Source: a candidate division WOR-3 bacterium | GTDB taxonomy: Bacteria > Hydrothermota > Tepidihabitantia > SM23-42 > JAOAFX01 | Length of the DNA stretch: 51,135 nucleotides | Assembly (NCBI GenBank): GCA_039802005.1 | Contig: JBDRVV010000019.1 | Location: forward strand, 1 to 51,135 | Direction: 5' to 3' | The notes under the pieces: generated by a model | Told to the model about the DNA's origin: nothing | Seen by the model: the letters and a program-made list of their open reading frames with translations, nothing else | Databases searched by the model: none | Translations under genes and position numbers: made by a program | Part shown: piece after piece, positions 33,044 through 41,505 of the stretch | Layout: every line of letters begins with the position of its first letter | Position numbering within the stretch: the first letter of the stretch is position 1

Positions 33044-33077
33044 ATTCCATTATTCCAATATTCTGGAATAATGGAAT
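33044..33077. promoter_or_regulatory. Perfect 14-bp-arm palindrome downstream of the regulator gene
   Basis: ATTCCATTATTCCA (33044-33057) and TGGAATAATGGAAT (33064-33077) are perfect complements around ATATTC. It begins 12 nt after the stop codon. It shares 23 identical bases with the upstream operator. It may be an operator, and transcribed it could also fold as a hairpin. Confidence 0.75.
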
Positions 33078-33127
33078 AGTTGAATTATTGTTATCTTGAA
33101 AATAATTATTTTAATAAGGATTAACCA

Positions 33128-33168
33128 GTGAAATTTAGTCGGGTTTACGGGGAGAGAGGGATTTGAAC
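33128..33168 (-). repeat. Partial duplicate of the tRNA-Ser 3' end
   Basis: About 37 of 41 bases match 33265-33305, which covers the T-arm 3' half, acceptor 3' strand and 17 bases beyond the tRNA-Ser gene. The copies lie 137 bp apart in the same orientation. The rest of the gap 33033-33284 shows no ORF. It looks like an attachment-site-type relic or a small local duplication. Confidence 0.7.
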
Positions 33169-33284
33169 TTGTTTTGACTTTGATTAAATAGATTTAAAAA
33201 GGAAAACATGACAAATCCGTCGTGATTGATACTTCAGGATATAGTATTAGTAAAAGATAAGCCCGTAGAATTTAGACGGGTTTA

Positions 33285-33373
33285 CGGAGAGAGAGGGATT
33301 TGAACCCCCGACCCGCTTTTAAGCGGATACGCGATTTCGAGTCGCGCGCCTTAGTCCACTCGGCCATCTCTCC
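33285..33373 (-). tRNA. tRNA-Ser (anticodon CGA)
   Basis: An 89-nt cloverleaf: acceptor GGAGAGA/TCTCTCC with discriminator G, anticodon arm CGCGA-CTCGAAA-TCGCG, a long variable arm typical of serine (TATCCGCTTAAAAGCGG) and T-arm with loop TTCAAAT. The 3' CCA is not encoded. Its 5' end abuts a 10-bp hairpin with no gap. Confidence 0.95.
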
Positions 33374-33640
33374 AAAAGGGGGAGGATTCCCCCTTTTCTC
33401 CAAAAAGTTTGAACAGAACAATACTTTTTGGAGACCTCTAATCCCCCTCGTTGACCTGTTCTTACGCATCAACCCTTATTCCTTCAGGTCTGCTCTACCA
33501 GGTAAAAATTTCTCATCAAGCAAACCACCTTAACAAAGGGTTTAAGGTTATTGGGTTTAGATGCTGGTAAGGTCTATGGTTTTTAGTCTTTAAACCTTCA
33601 ACCAAACCCATTAACCAATCCAGCTTCTCAACCTCAACCC
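33374..33640 (-). repeat. tRNA-upstream repeat, copy A, with two hairpins
   Basis: Upstream of tRNA-Ser lie, with no spacing, a hairpin of 10 bp and 4-nt loop (33374-33383/33388-33397) and a hairpin of 11 bp (33398-33408/33423-33433). Further bases to about 33640 match copy B at 34321-34553 in blocks, with a roughly 40-base insertion near 33481-33530. No ORF is credible here. Confidence 0.85.
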
Positions 33641-33659
33641 ACCAACTATATAATTTTAT

Positions 33660-34127
33660 CTATTTTTTCTTTTTATTACGTCTTTGATTAAAGAAATCTT
33701 TCATTAAAGACAATGCTTCATTTCTTAAGACACCTTCAACTACCTCAATCTTATGATTTAATTTTTGCTCCCGCACAATATTGAAAACCGAACCGCATCC
33801 ACCAAATTTTTCATCCCTTGCACCAAAGACGATTTTTTGTATCCTCGCCAATACCAGCGCACCCGCACACATAATACAAGGTTCTATCGTTGAATAAATC
33901 ACAACATCATTTAAGCGCCAGGAATTTAAAGCATTTGCTGCCGCTGTAATTGCGAGTATCTCAGCGTGGGCCGTAGGATCCTGGAGTGCTTCAGTTCGAT
34001 TATGCCCGCGTCCAATTATTTGATTTTTATAAACCGCAACCGCGCCGATTGGGACTTCTTCTTCTTCAAATGCCTTCCGTGCTTCTTTCAATGCCTCAAT
34101 CATAAAAAATTCATCATTGTCTTTCAT
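33660..34127 (-). CDS. tadA: tRNA(Arg) adenosine-34 deaminase TadA
   Basis: 155 residues. The zinc and catalytic motifs of tRNA adenosine deaminases are present: TAHAEI (His and Glu) and PCIMC (two Cys), with VPIGAVAV and ARDEKFGGCGSVFNI. TadA changes A34 to inosine in tRNA-Arg(ACG), letting it read CGU, CGC and CGA. The gene lies 119 nt downstream of a tRNA-Arg(ACG) gene on the same strand, the very substrate of the enzyme. No separate promoter is seen between them. The Lys-rich tail is not unusual. Confidence 0.95.
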   Translation of the reverse strand: MKDNDEFFMIEALKEARKAFEEEEVPIGAVAVYKNQIIGRGHNRTEALQDPTAHAEILAITAAANALNSWRLNDVVIYSTIEPCIMCAGALVLARIQKIVFGARDEKFGGCGSVFNIVREQKLNHKIEVVEGVLRNEALSLMKDFFNQRRNKKKK

Positions 34128-34155
34128 ATTTATCCCTTGCGCAATAAAAATTGTT

Positions 34156-34190
34156 TAAGCTTGGCATCCCTCATTTCACTCGGGATGCTC
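34156..34190 (-). repeat. Hairpin GCATCCC/GGGATGC upstream of tadA
   Basis: Seven-bp arms GCATCCC and GGGATGC around an 11-nt loop, between the tRNA-Arg palindrome and tadA. On the minus strand an AATTTTT run follows about 15 nt later, so weak termination or attenuation is possible. Confidence 0.5.
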
Positions 34191-34242
34191 AATTTTGCGA
34201 TGACATCCATCTGCGCTGCGCTTGATGGCTGTCAGCAAAATT
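34191..34242. repeat. Long inverted repeat between tRNA-Arg and tadA
   Basis: AATTTTGC plus TGACATCCATC (34191-34211) pairs with GATGGCTGTCA plus GCAAAATT (34224-34242) with one mismatch and a 2-nt bulge, around a GC-rich loop. It starts 5 nt past the tRNA-Arg 3' end. It may be a small palindromic element, or a structure that ends or processes the tRNA transcript. Confidence 0.75.
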
Positions 34243-34246
34243 GGCA

Positions 34247-34320
34247 CGCGCCCGACGTGACTTGAACACGTAGCCTGCGGATTCGTAGTCCGCCGCTCTA
34301 TCCAGTTGAGCTACGGGCGC
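34247..34320 (-). tRNA. tRNA-Arg (anticodon ACG)
   Basis: A 74-nt cloverleaf: acceptor GCGCCCG/CGGGCGC with discriminator G, D-arm GCTCAACTGGATAGAGC, anticodon arm GCGGA-CTACGAA-TCCGC, and T-loop TTCAAGT. CCA is not encoded. A34 should become inosine by TadA, encoded just downstream. The 5' end abuts the hairpin of repeat copy B. Confidence 0.95.
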
Positions 34321-34553
34321 ATAAGGGGGAAGAATCCCCCTTATCTCCAAAAAGTTTGAACAGAGCAATACTTTTTGGAGACCTCGGAACCCCCTCGTTG
34401 ACCTGTTCTTACGCATCAACCCTTAACAGATGGTCTATAGTTATTGGGCATAGATGCTGGTATGGTCATTGGTCTATAGTTTTTAGTCTTTAAACCATCA
34501 ATCAAACCCATTAACCAATTCAGCATCTCAACCCCAACCCATTAACCATCTTT
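34321..34553 (-). repeat. tRNA-upstream repeat, copy B, with two hairpins
   Basis: Immediately upstream of tRNA-Arg: a 10-bp hairpin with 4-nt loop (34321-34330/34335-34344) and an 11-bp hairpin (34345-34355/34370-34380). Compared with copy A, one A-T pair in the first stem is flipped to T-A. Similarity continues to about 34553. The stretch 34321-34596 holds no gene. Confidence 0.85.
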
Positions 34554-34596
34554 ACTAAATTATATTCAAGTTTAAATTTTAGTCAATTATTGGTAG

Positions 34597-35553
34597 TTAT
34601 TCTTTTTTCTTTAATGCTTCAATCAGGCTCATTAGGTCGTTCTTGAGGGATTCAGAGAATTTTATATCGTCGTTTACTGAATTAGAACGACTGCCTATTT
34701 CCTCTTTTGAATTTACATCCCTCAGACTGATTGTGTAATCAATCTTTGTTCCTGTTTTACTTACCTTTCCCATAACGATATAATTGCACATTGCAAATCC
34801 CGCAACCTGAAATGCCTGATTTTCATCAATCATTTTATAATCCCACTGCCGTTTTGTCAATTCTGCCATAATAGTCCCCTTGGTTACAATGTTATATGTC
34901 TGCGAGTAATTGTTTAACACCGTGTATAACTCGTTCTGGCATCTCATACCAAGGTTTTCATTAAGTGCCTCAGTATTTTCTTCTTTAAAAGGTAATATAC
35001 CAATGTATTTTTTCATAGCACTGGGAATAGTCGTTGCAACACCGTATTCACGATTTAGTTCATTGATAACTAAATCAGTAATATTTAATTCTGGGGAAGC
35101 ATAAAAGATATCTTCAGATAGGTCGATTACCATTGAAAATCCTTCTTGCTGGGCAATCTTGGCAACAGCGTCATTTATTTTTTTCAACAACGGCGCCATA
35201 AGTTCGTCGTTCTTTTGTTCAATCTTCCCACCTGGTCCAAACACATCCTGAAGATATTTATTATAAATCTGGTTATACTTATCAATTTCATCAAGTTTTT
35301 TTAAACGCGCTTCTTCACTCAACATCAATTTCTGGGCATCAAATTCACTCTTTAAGTTTTGCACAGTTAGCTGTAATTTTGCTGCAGAGTCCCGACAGGC
35401 ATTTACATATTCATTAAATTCTTGAGTGGCGGATGAAGTTGCCTGATACTGGGTTAGAATTTTTGAGGACTCGACAAATCCGATTTTCTGTTCTTTTGCA
35501 AAAACAAGTAAGGGTATTATTGTAATAATTAAAATAGATTTTAATTTTTGCAT
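34597..35553 (-). CDS. OmpH/Skp-like periplasmic chaperone fused to a CsgG-like domain
   Basis: 318 residues, about twice the length of Skp. A signal peptide (about 1-19) leads into the Skp/OmpH part (about 20-165): IGFVESSKILTQYQ, a long coiled coil, and a C-terminal strand IAQQEGFSMVIDLSEDIFYA. From about residue 183 a second domain begins KKYIGILPFKEENTE and continues with LYTVLNNYSQTYNIV, QVAGFAMCNYIVMGKVSK and ISLRDVNSKEEIGS, the pattern of CsgG/LpoB-type lipoprotein domains. Skp holds outer-membrane proteins for BamA, encoded 18 nt upstream. The fusion is unusual, and the second-domain call is by pattern only. Confidence 0.8.
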   Translation of the reverse strand: MQKLKSILIITIIPLLVFAKEQKIGFVESSKILTQYQATSSATQEFNEYVNACRDSAAKLQLTVQNLKSEFDAQKLMLSEEARLKKLDEIDKYNQIYNKYLQDVFGPGGKIEQKNDELMAPLLKKINDAVAKIAQQEGFSMVIDLSEDIFYASPELNITDLVINELNREYGVATTIPSAMKKYIGILPFKEENTEALNENLGMRCQNELYTVLNNYSQTYNIVTKGTIMAELTKRQWDYKMIDENQAFQVAGFAMCNYIVMGKVSKTGTKIDYTISLRDVNSKEEIGSRSNSVNDDIKFSESLKNDLMSLIEALKKKE

Positions 35554-35571
35554 TGTTCCTCCAGTAGATAA

Positions 35572-37764
35572 TTAAAACATTCCAAATGGATTTATCTGGA
35601 AATGGGGTTCAAAACCTGGTTGAGCACGGTCAAATCCATAACCCAAATCAAAACCAAGAACACCCATCATTGGAATCTCTACCCTAATTCCTATACCTGC
35701 GCCTCTTTTTAAATCATAGAGATTGAAATCTTTATAAGAAGCGAATGCATTCCCCATATCATAAAATGCAAGGAGTGCGAAACTTTGAGAAAATTTCAAT
35801 TTCAATTCAATGTTATTTATGAATAAAGCATTACCACCAATTCTTTTGCCATCTTCAATCGGTGAAAGCGAACGGTCTGAATATCCCCTAACACCATCTT
35901 CGCCGGTGCCACCAGCATAGAATCGCTTGTAGTATGGAACCTCATCGGCACTTGTAACTATACCCATTCGGAATCTTGTCATCAAAACAAATTTCCAGAA
36001 AACCGGAAAATATGAACGGGTTTCAAATGTGAATCTATTGTAATCTATATTGGCAAATATCCAAGGTTTTGCTATCTCGGTCTGCAAAGAAATATATGAA
36101 CCACTTGAAGGATTGAATATAAAATCCCTTGTGTCTCTTGTTATCCCATAGTTATTTGCTAAAGTCCATTTGGGAATTGTATCTTTTCTTAAGTCATATC
36201 CGGTAGTTGGCTGATATTCTTTTGCAATATCCAGAATTTGTGTTCTTTCAACTCTGAATGTATAATTTAATCTTGTATAATCAAGAAAAAACGGGAAAGA
36301 AAAGTTCGCGGCACTGCCGATATCCCTTTTTGTATAAAAATCCCATAATCTATTCGTATAATATACATCAAAGCCCGCAGTTGTTCTTGTATCAAAGAGC
36401 CAGGGTTCGGTGAAACCGAATTGGATATTAGTGAGCCTGCCGCCAATTTCAAATTTTGTATAAACACGTTGACCTCTGCCGAAGACATTGGGATGGCTTA
36501 ATTCAATATATCCAGTCAATTTATCCTGGGCAGAATATGCCATCCCCGCACCGATAGAACCAACACCCTCTTTTTCCTTAACACGATAGACCAAATCAAT
36601 ATTTCCACTGTCATCCGGACTACCGGTCTCAGGGGTGATATCTTCAAAGAATCCAAGATTGAATACTTCTCTCATACTTCTTATAACCTGGGAACGACGA
36701 AACCTTGTGCCTGGAAGAGTAACTATTTCTCTTCTAATTACTTTCTCTCGGGTGCGATAGTTTCCGGCAATGACAACCCGATTTATGTTTGCCGGCCTTG
36801 ATTCAGTTATCTGATACTCAATATCAACAAAACTATCACGAATTGTTTCGATTGGTGCTATTGAACAGTATATATAACCTTCGTCTGCATAGACTTCATA
36901 AAATTTTTGCAGACTATTTTGTGCCTTGGTAAGATTAAAGATTGTCCCGGGCTTTATCTTTAATAATTTTTCCATCTGGGCAGTTGAAAAGAGAACATTA
37001 CCACTGAATTTTATATCACCCACATAATATCTTTGATTCTCATTTATTTTTATGGTTATTACCAATTTATTATCAACGACCTTTATTTCTGGTTCGCTAA
37101 CAACAACATCAAGAAATCCATTGTCTCGGTAAAAAATCTTTATGCGTTCTATATCTTCTTTTAATTTTGCACGATCAAGTTTTCCGCTGCGCAAGAATCC
37201 CTTTTCTTTATTCTGCATTTTTCTTTTTATAGAACTTTCTGAAAGTGCCTTATTGCCTTCAATCTTTATTTTACTTATTTTCAGAACAGAACCTTCATTG
37301 ATTACAAAATAAAGGTTAACTTTGTTTAGTGTATCCGGTACAATACTGTCCTGCACCACAGTGTTATAGAAATTTTTTTCCGCATATAGATCAATTATCT
37401 TTAGCCTTGCATCAAAAATTGCTTTCTTTGTAAGAACCTGACCGTTTTTTAATTCAATTTTTTTTAGTAAATCACCTTTTTTAATTTTTTTGTTTCCTAT
37501 AAATTGGGGTTCACCGTTTAAAAATGGTGCTTCAGTCACATTTATTTTAATAAAAATGCCATCTGCAATAATTGTCGTATCAATAGCGATATAATCAAAT
37601 AATCGGAGGCGATAAAGGTTATTTATTGCCTGCGGAATCATTGATTCTTTAAACTGCTCTCCGATTTTTAAACCGCTGGTTTGGATTATAAGGTCTTTAT
37701 TTGTGAACCGGGCATCAACCGTGATATTGGCGATTGTATAGGCGAATATTATGGATAAAATCAT
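35572..37764 (-). CDS. bamA: Outer membrane protein assembly factor BamA
   Basis: 730 residues. Five POTRA domains fill about residues 20-390, with typical ends such as [20 protein letters not shown] and [20 protein letters not shown]. The 16-strand barrel follows; the loop-6 motif [11 protein letters not shown] (VRGF-type) is near residue 625 and the final strand ends [11 protein letters not shown] with a terminal Phe. BamA inserts barrel proteins into the outer membrane. Its ATG overlaps the clpC stop as ATGA and the Skp-like gene follows, so all three share a transcript. A start signal peptide ([14 protein letters not shown]) is short but plausible. Confidence 0.95.
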   Translation of the reverse strand: MILSIIFAYTIANITVDARFTNKDLIIQTSGLKIGEQFKESMIPQAINNLYRLRLFDYIAIDTTIIADGIFIKINVTEAPFLNGEPQFIGNKKIKKGDLLKKIELKNGQVLTKKAIFDARLKIIDLYAEKNFYNTVVQDSIVPDTLNKVNLYFVINEGSVLKISKIKIEGNKALSESSIKRKMQNKEKGFLRSGKLDRAKLKEDIERIKIFYRDNGFLDVVVSEPEIKVVDNKLVITIKINENQRYYVGDIKFSGNVLFSTAQMEKLLKIKPGTIFNLTKAQNSLQKFYEVYADEGYIYCSIAPIETIRDSFVDIEYQITESRPANINRVVIAGNYRTREKVIRREIVTLPGTRFRRSQVIRSMREVFNLGFFEDITPETGSPDDSGNIDLVYRVKEKEGVGSIGAGMAYSAQDKLTGYIELSHPNVFGRGQRVYTKFEIGGRLTNIQFGFTEPWLFDTRTTAGFDVYYTNRLWDFYTKRDIGSAANFSFPFFLDYTRLNYTFRVERTQILDIAKEYQPTTGYDLRKDTIPKWTLANNYGITRDTRDFIFNPSSGSYISLQTEIAKPWIFANIDYNRFTFETRSYFPVFWKFVLMTRFRMGIVTSADEVPYYKRFYAGGTGEDGVRGYSDRSLSPIEDGKRIGGNALFINNIELKLKFSQSFALLAFYDMGNAFASYKDFNLYDLKRGAGIGIRVEIPMMGVLGFDLGYGFDRAQPGFEPHFQINPFGMF

Positions 37765-40163
37765 TTAACTTTGAATTCCAGTCTATCACCTGCCCGAATG
37801 AGTTTTATATGCTTACCTTCTTTTATATTCCCTTTTAAAATCTCTTCGGCAAGCGGGTCTTCAATTAAACGTCTTATTGTTCTCCTAATGGGCCTTGCAC
37901 CATATTGAGGGTCAAAGCCTTCTTCCACCAGTAGTTCTTTACCAGATTCATCAAGCTCGAGAACCATTTTCTTATCATCCAGCCTTTCTTCAAGTTCTGC
38001 AATGAGAATTTCCACAATCTTTTTCATATCTTCTTTAGTTAATTGCCTGAATACTACTATTTCATCAACACGATTGAGAAATTCGGGATTGAATAGTTTT
38101 TTAACTTCATCCATTAACCTTTCTTTCATTTTATCATAAGATACATTGGGATCAACTTTGGCGAATCCAAGCCCGTCGCTTCTTTTTATATCTGCGGTGC
38201 CGATATTTGATGTCATAATTATTACGGTGTTTTTAAAATCCACTTTCCTGCCAAAGGAATCTGTGAGTTGCCCATCCTCAAGAATCTGGAGCAAAATATT
38301 AAACACATCGGGATGTGCCTTTTCTATTTCGTCAAAGAGCACAACGGAATATGGTTTGCGCCTCACTTTTTCGGTAAGTTGTCCACCTTCCTCATAGCCT
38401 ACATATCCTGGCGGTGCACCAATCAATCTTGATACATTAAATTTTTCCATATATTCAGACATATCAAGGGTAATGAGGGAATTGACATCGTTGAAAAGAA
38501 ATTCCGCAAGTCGACGTGCCAATTCCGTTTTTCCCACTCCAGTCGGTCCTAAAAAGATAAAAGAACCAATCGGACGTCGTGGGTCTTTCACACCGGCGCG
38601 ACTCCGTCTTATCGCACGGGATATCACTTTAATTGCTTCATCCTGTCCCACAATCTTTTTACGTAATTCCTCTTCCATCTTCAATAAACGCTTTGATTCT
38701 TTTTCTTCAATCTTTGATACGGGGATACCGGTCCAGCGTGAAACAACAAACGCAATATCTTCTTCGCATACAACCGGTTTTGAGCTTTCACCTTGTATCT
38801 CTTTTCTCTTTCTTATCTGTTCCTGGATTTTTAGTTCTTCTTTATGCAATTCTGCTGCCTCTTCGTACTTCTGGTCTGCAACCATTTTATCTTTTGTTTT
38901 TTTGATTTCAAGGAGTTTATTTTCAAGTTCAACTACCTTTGGGTCTTTCACTATTTTTGATAATTTTACTTTTGCACCTGCTTCATCTATAACATCAATT
39001 GCTTTATCCGGGAGGAAACGGTCTATGATATAACGGTCAGAAAGATATGCTGCCGCCTCAAGTGCTTCATCTGAATATATTACCTGATGGTGTTTTTCAT
39101 AATTTTCTTTGAGACCTTTCAATATTCCAATCGTTTCCTGCACGGTGGGTGGATTTACAATAATGGGTTGGAATCGTCTTTCCAGGGCGCCATTTTTCTC
39201 AATATATCGCCGATAATCCTCAAGGGTTGTGGCACCTATACACTGAAGTTCACCCCTTGCAAGTGCGGGTTTGAGCATATTTGATGCATCAATCGCACCT
39301 TCTGCCGCGCCAGCACCAACAATTGTATGGAGTTCATCAATAAAAAGTATTATATCTTTGTTATTGGTAACTTCATTTATCACTGCCTTGAGCCTTTCTT
39401 CAAACTGACCGCGATATTTGGTACCTGCCACAATGGATGCCATATCAAGGGCAAGAACCCTTTTGTTTTTAAGGGAATCAGGAATGTTACCCGCGACTAT
39501 ATCCTGGGCAAGTCCTTCAACAATCGCAGTTTTACCAACCCCGGCTTCCCCAATTAGAACAGGATTATTCTTTTTCCTCCTTGATAAAATCTGTATGACC
39601 CGTTCAATCTCCTTTTCTCTTCCGATTATCGGATCAAGTTTACCTTCGCGGGCGAGCTGAGTAAGGTCCCTTGAAAATAAATCAAGGGCAGATCCCCTTG
39701 GTTTGCCTTTTGTTTTCCCGGCAGCAACACCTTCAGGCTTTAACAACTGGATTATTTCGTTCTTTGCTATGTCATAATCAATACCCATAGATGCAAGGAT
39801 CTGGGCACCAATGCTTCCTTCGGTTCTTATAATTCCTAATAATAAATGTTCAGTGCCAACATAGGTGTGCCCCAAATTTTTTGCTTCCTCCATTGCATAG
39901 TTAAGGCATACCCTTGCTTCATTGCCAAGATTTACATCAATTTTGCCACCCGGACCAATGGTTATTGAATTTTCTATTGCCTTGAGCAATTCTCCTAATT
40001 CTACACCTAAATTTATCAATACCATGGCGCCGACACCTTCACCTTCTTTAATCATCGCAAGAAGGAGATGTTCGGTTCCAATAAAATTATGCCTGAACTT
40101 TATTGCCTCTTCACGGGCAATATGCAATATCTTTCTAACTCTTTCAGTAAATCGTTCTTGCAA
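37761..40163 (-). CDS. clpC: ATP-dependent Clp protease ATP-binding subunit ClpC
   Basis: 800 residues. Two Clp N repeats (about 1-145; [12 protein letters not shown] and [12 protein letters not shown]) precede the first AAA+ domain with Walker [10 protein letters not shown] near residue 208. A UVR-type linker ([17 protein letters not shown], about 430) and the second AAA+ domain with GPTGVGKTE near 537 follow. The linker makes it ClpC rather than ClpB or ClpA. It unfolds proteins for ClpP, not encoded here. The start is TTG 40163 with AAGGGGG upstream; the N-terminus then matches the family ([12 protein letters not shown]). It leads the operon with bamA. Confidence 0.95.
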   Translation of the reverse strand: MQERFTERVRKILHIAREEAIKFRHNFIGTEHLLLAMIKEGEGVGAMVLINLGVELGELLKAIENSITIGPGGKIDVNLGNEARVCLNYAMEEAKNLGHTYVGTEHLLLGIIRTEGSIGAQILASMGIDYDIAKNEIIQLLKPEGVAAGKTKGKPRGSALDLFSRDLTQLAREGKLDPIIGREKEIERVIQILSRRKKNNPVLIGEAGVGKTAIVEGLAQDIVAGNIPDSLKNKRVLALDMASIVAGTKYRGQFEERLKAVINEVTNNKDIILFIDELHTIVGAGAAEGAIDASNMLKPALARGELQCIGATTLEDYRRYIEKNGALERRFQPIIVNPPTVQETIGILKGLKENYEKHHQVIYSDEALEAAAYLSDRYIIDRFLPDKAIDVIDEAGAKVKLSKIVKDPKVVELENKLLEIKKTKDKMVADQKYEEAAELHKEELKIQEQIRKRKEIQGESSKPVVCEEDIAFVVSRWTGIPVSKIEEKESKRLLKMEEELRKKIVGQDEAIKVISRAIRRSRAGVKDPRRPIGSFIFLGPTGVGKTELARRLAEFLFNDVNSLITLDMSEYMEKFNVSRLIGAPPGYVGYEEGGQLTEKVRRKPYSVVLFDEIEKAHPDVFNILLQILEDGQLTDSFGRKVDFKNTVIIMTSNIGTADIKRSDGLGFAKVDPNVSYDKMKERLMDEVKKLFNPEFLNRVDEIVVFRQLTKEDMKKIVEILIAELEERLDDKKMVLELDESGKELLVEEGFDPQYGARPIRRTIRRLIEDPLAEEILKGNIKEGKHIKLIRAGDRLEFKVK

Positions 40164-40192
40164 AATATACCCCCTTAAATTATCCTATATTG

Positions 40193-40220
40193 ATTTTATA
40201 TAAAAACTATAGCTTGTCAA
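40193..40220 (-). promoter_or_regulatory. Predicted promoter of clpC-bamA-skp
   Basis: On the minus strand TTGACA (40220-40215), 16-bp spacer, TAAAAT (40198-40193), then a leader of about 25 nt with AAGGGGG. Confidence 0.75.
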
Positions 40221-40248
40221 GAGTTAGACAAATGTAGAGTATTAAAGT

Positions 40249-41505
40249 TTATTTTTCCGCTGTGAATTGGGCGAAGAAATTGAAAAATGTTTTTGGTCTA
40301 TTTACTAACCTCAATTTGAATTTTGGCTCTTTTTTGTAAAAAAAACTTATCGCCTCACCAGCAAATTTGAGATGTTCCATTGTATATACCCTTCTTGGAA
40401 TTGCAAGCCTTAATTCATTACCAAATACCCCGCCCCTTATACCTGTTTCAAGGTAAATCTGGGCACCTAATGTGTAGGCAGGATAAGGGAATTTGGGTTC
40501 TGGAATTATTACAACGCCATGGCAACCAAGTGGTTCAAAGATTCTTACTCCATTCTTTTTTAAAATTTTGCCGAGATAATGGACTTTTTCAATATGTGAT
40601 TTAAGAAATTCCTCATCAATTGCTTCTTCTAAACCAACCGCCATTGCGGCGAGGTCGCGTGCCGCAAGACCGCCCGAACTTGGATATGACTCCTGTTCAA
40701 TAATTTTTTCTCTCAATTGCTCATATATTCTTTTATCACGGACGCCAATAAATCCACCGATATTTACAAGTCCATCTTTTTTACTGCTCAGATAGAGAAT
40801 ATCACAATAACTGAACATTTCGTTACATATGCCTAAAATTGATTTTTTTGAATTTGAATAGTTTTTTATATAAAATGCATTGTCAGCAAATCTACTGGCA
40901 TCAAATATCAATATGCCACCCCGTTTTTTGATTATCTTATGGGTTTGTTTTATATTTTCAAGTGAGACCGGTTGCCCACCTTTGATATTATTTGTGAGAG
41001 TCAACACAACCGCCTTTATTTTATTATCTTTCCTAACCGCTGATTCTAATCCGTTCAAATCTATGTTTCCACAGAAAGGTGGTGTCAGGTCGGGCATATC
41101 AATAACCATACAACCGATCTTCTCAAGGTTTGCGCGAGTCGTCTCAAAATGGGTATTGGAAATGACTTTGTTACCTTTTTTGAAAAGTAGATTGAATAAA
41201 ATATTTTCTGCGGTCCTGCCCTGGTGAACCGCTTGTATAAAAGGAAAACCGGTAATTTTCCGGGCGATATTTATGAAGTCTTCACTTGCCTTCTGTCCAG
41301 AAAAATCTTCTTCTGCTGCAATTATTTCTGCCCAGGCCCTGGAACTCATTGCACCTGTCCCTGAATCCGAGATAAAATCAAGATATACAAAACGGGCAGG
41401 AATGAGAAAAAGATTATATCCTGCTTTTTTTAAAATCAATGAACGCTGACTTCTGGTAGTTTTTCTTAATGGTTCAATAACCTTTATGCGATATGGTTCC
41501 ATCAT
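40249..41505 (-). CDS. Tryptophanase / tyrosine phenol-lyase family beta-eliminating lyase
   Basis: 418 residues. The PLP-lysine motif LSSKKDGLVNIGGFIG (about residue 240) and YPSSGGLAARDLAAMAVGLEEA match tyrosine phenol-lyase and tryptophanase. FETTRANLEKIG lies where these enzymes have the TTR/TTQ substrate loop, and the N-terminus EPYRIKVIEPLRKTTR fits as well. It should split Trp or Tyr to indole or phenol plus pyruvate and ammonia. The protein is about 40-50 residues shorter than the usual 456-471, so the substrate could differ. The start overlaps the TPR gene by ATGA. It ends the lolA operon. Confidence 0.87.
   Translation of the reverse strand: MMEPYRIKVIEPLRKTTRSQRSLILKKAGYNLFLIPARFVYLDFISDSGTGAMSSRAWAEIIAAEEDFSGQKASEDFINIARKITGFPFIQAVHQGRTAENILFNLLFKKGNKVISNTHFETTRANLEKIGCMVIDMPDLTPPFCGNIDLNGLESAVRKDNKIKAVVLTLTNNIKGGQPVSLENIKQTHKIIKKRGGILIFDASRFADNAFYIKNYSNSKKSILGICNEMFSYCDILYLSSKKDGLVNIGGFIGVRDKRIYEQLREKIIEQESYPSSGGLAARDLAAMAVGLEEAIDEEFLKSHIEKVHYLGKILKKNGVRIFEPLGCHGVVIIPEPKFPYPAYTLGAQIYLETGIRGGVFGNELRLAIPRRVYTMEHLKFAGEAISFFYKKEPKFKLRLVNRPKTFFNFFAQFTAEK

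Noticed and set aside
32664-33077. The regulator and its palindromes as a toxin-antitoxin pair
   Set aside because: No second small ORF lies next to it; the protein looks like an ArsR-type repressor acting on its own operator.
33272-33472. A 66-codon minus-strand ORF
   Set aside because: It runs through tRNA-Ser and its hairpin leader; the similar ORF at 34189-34419 runs through tRNA-Arg. Both are repeat and tRNA artefacts.
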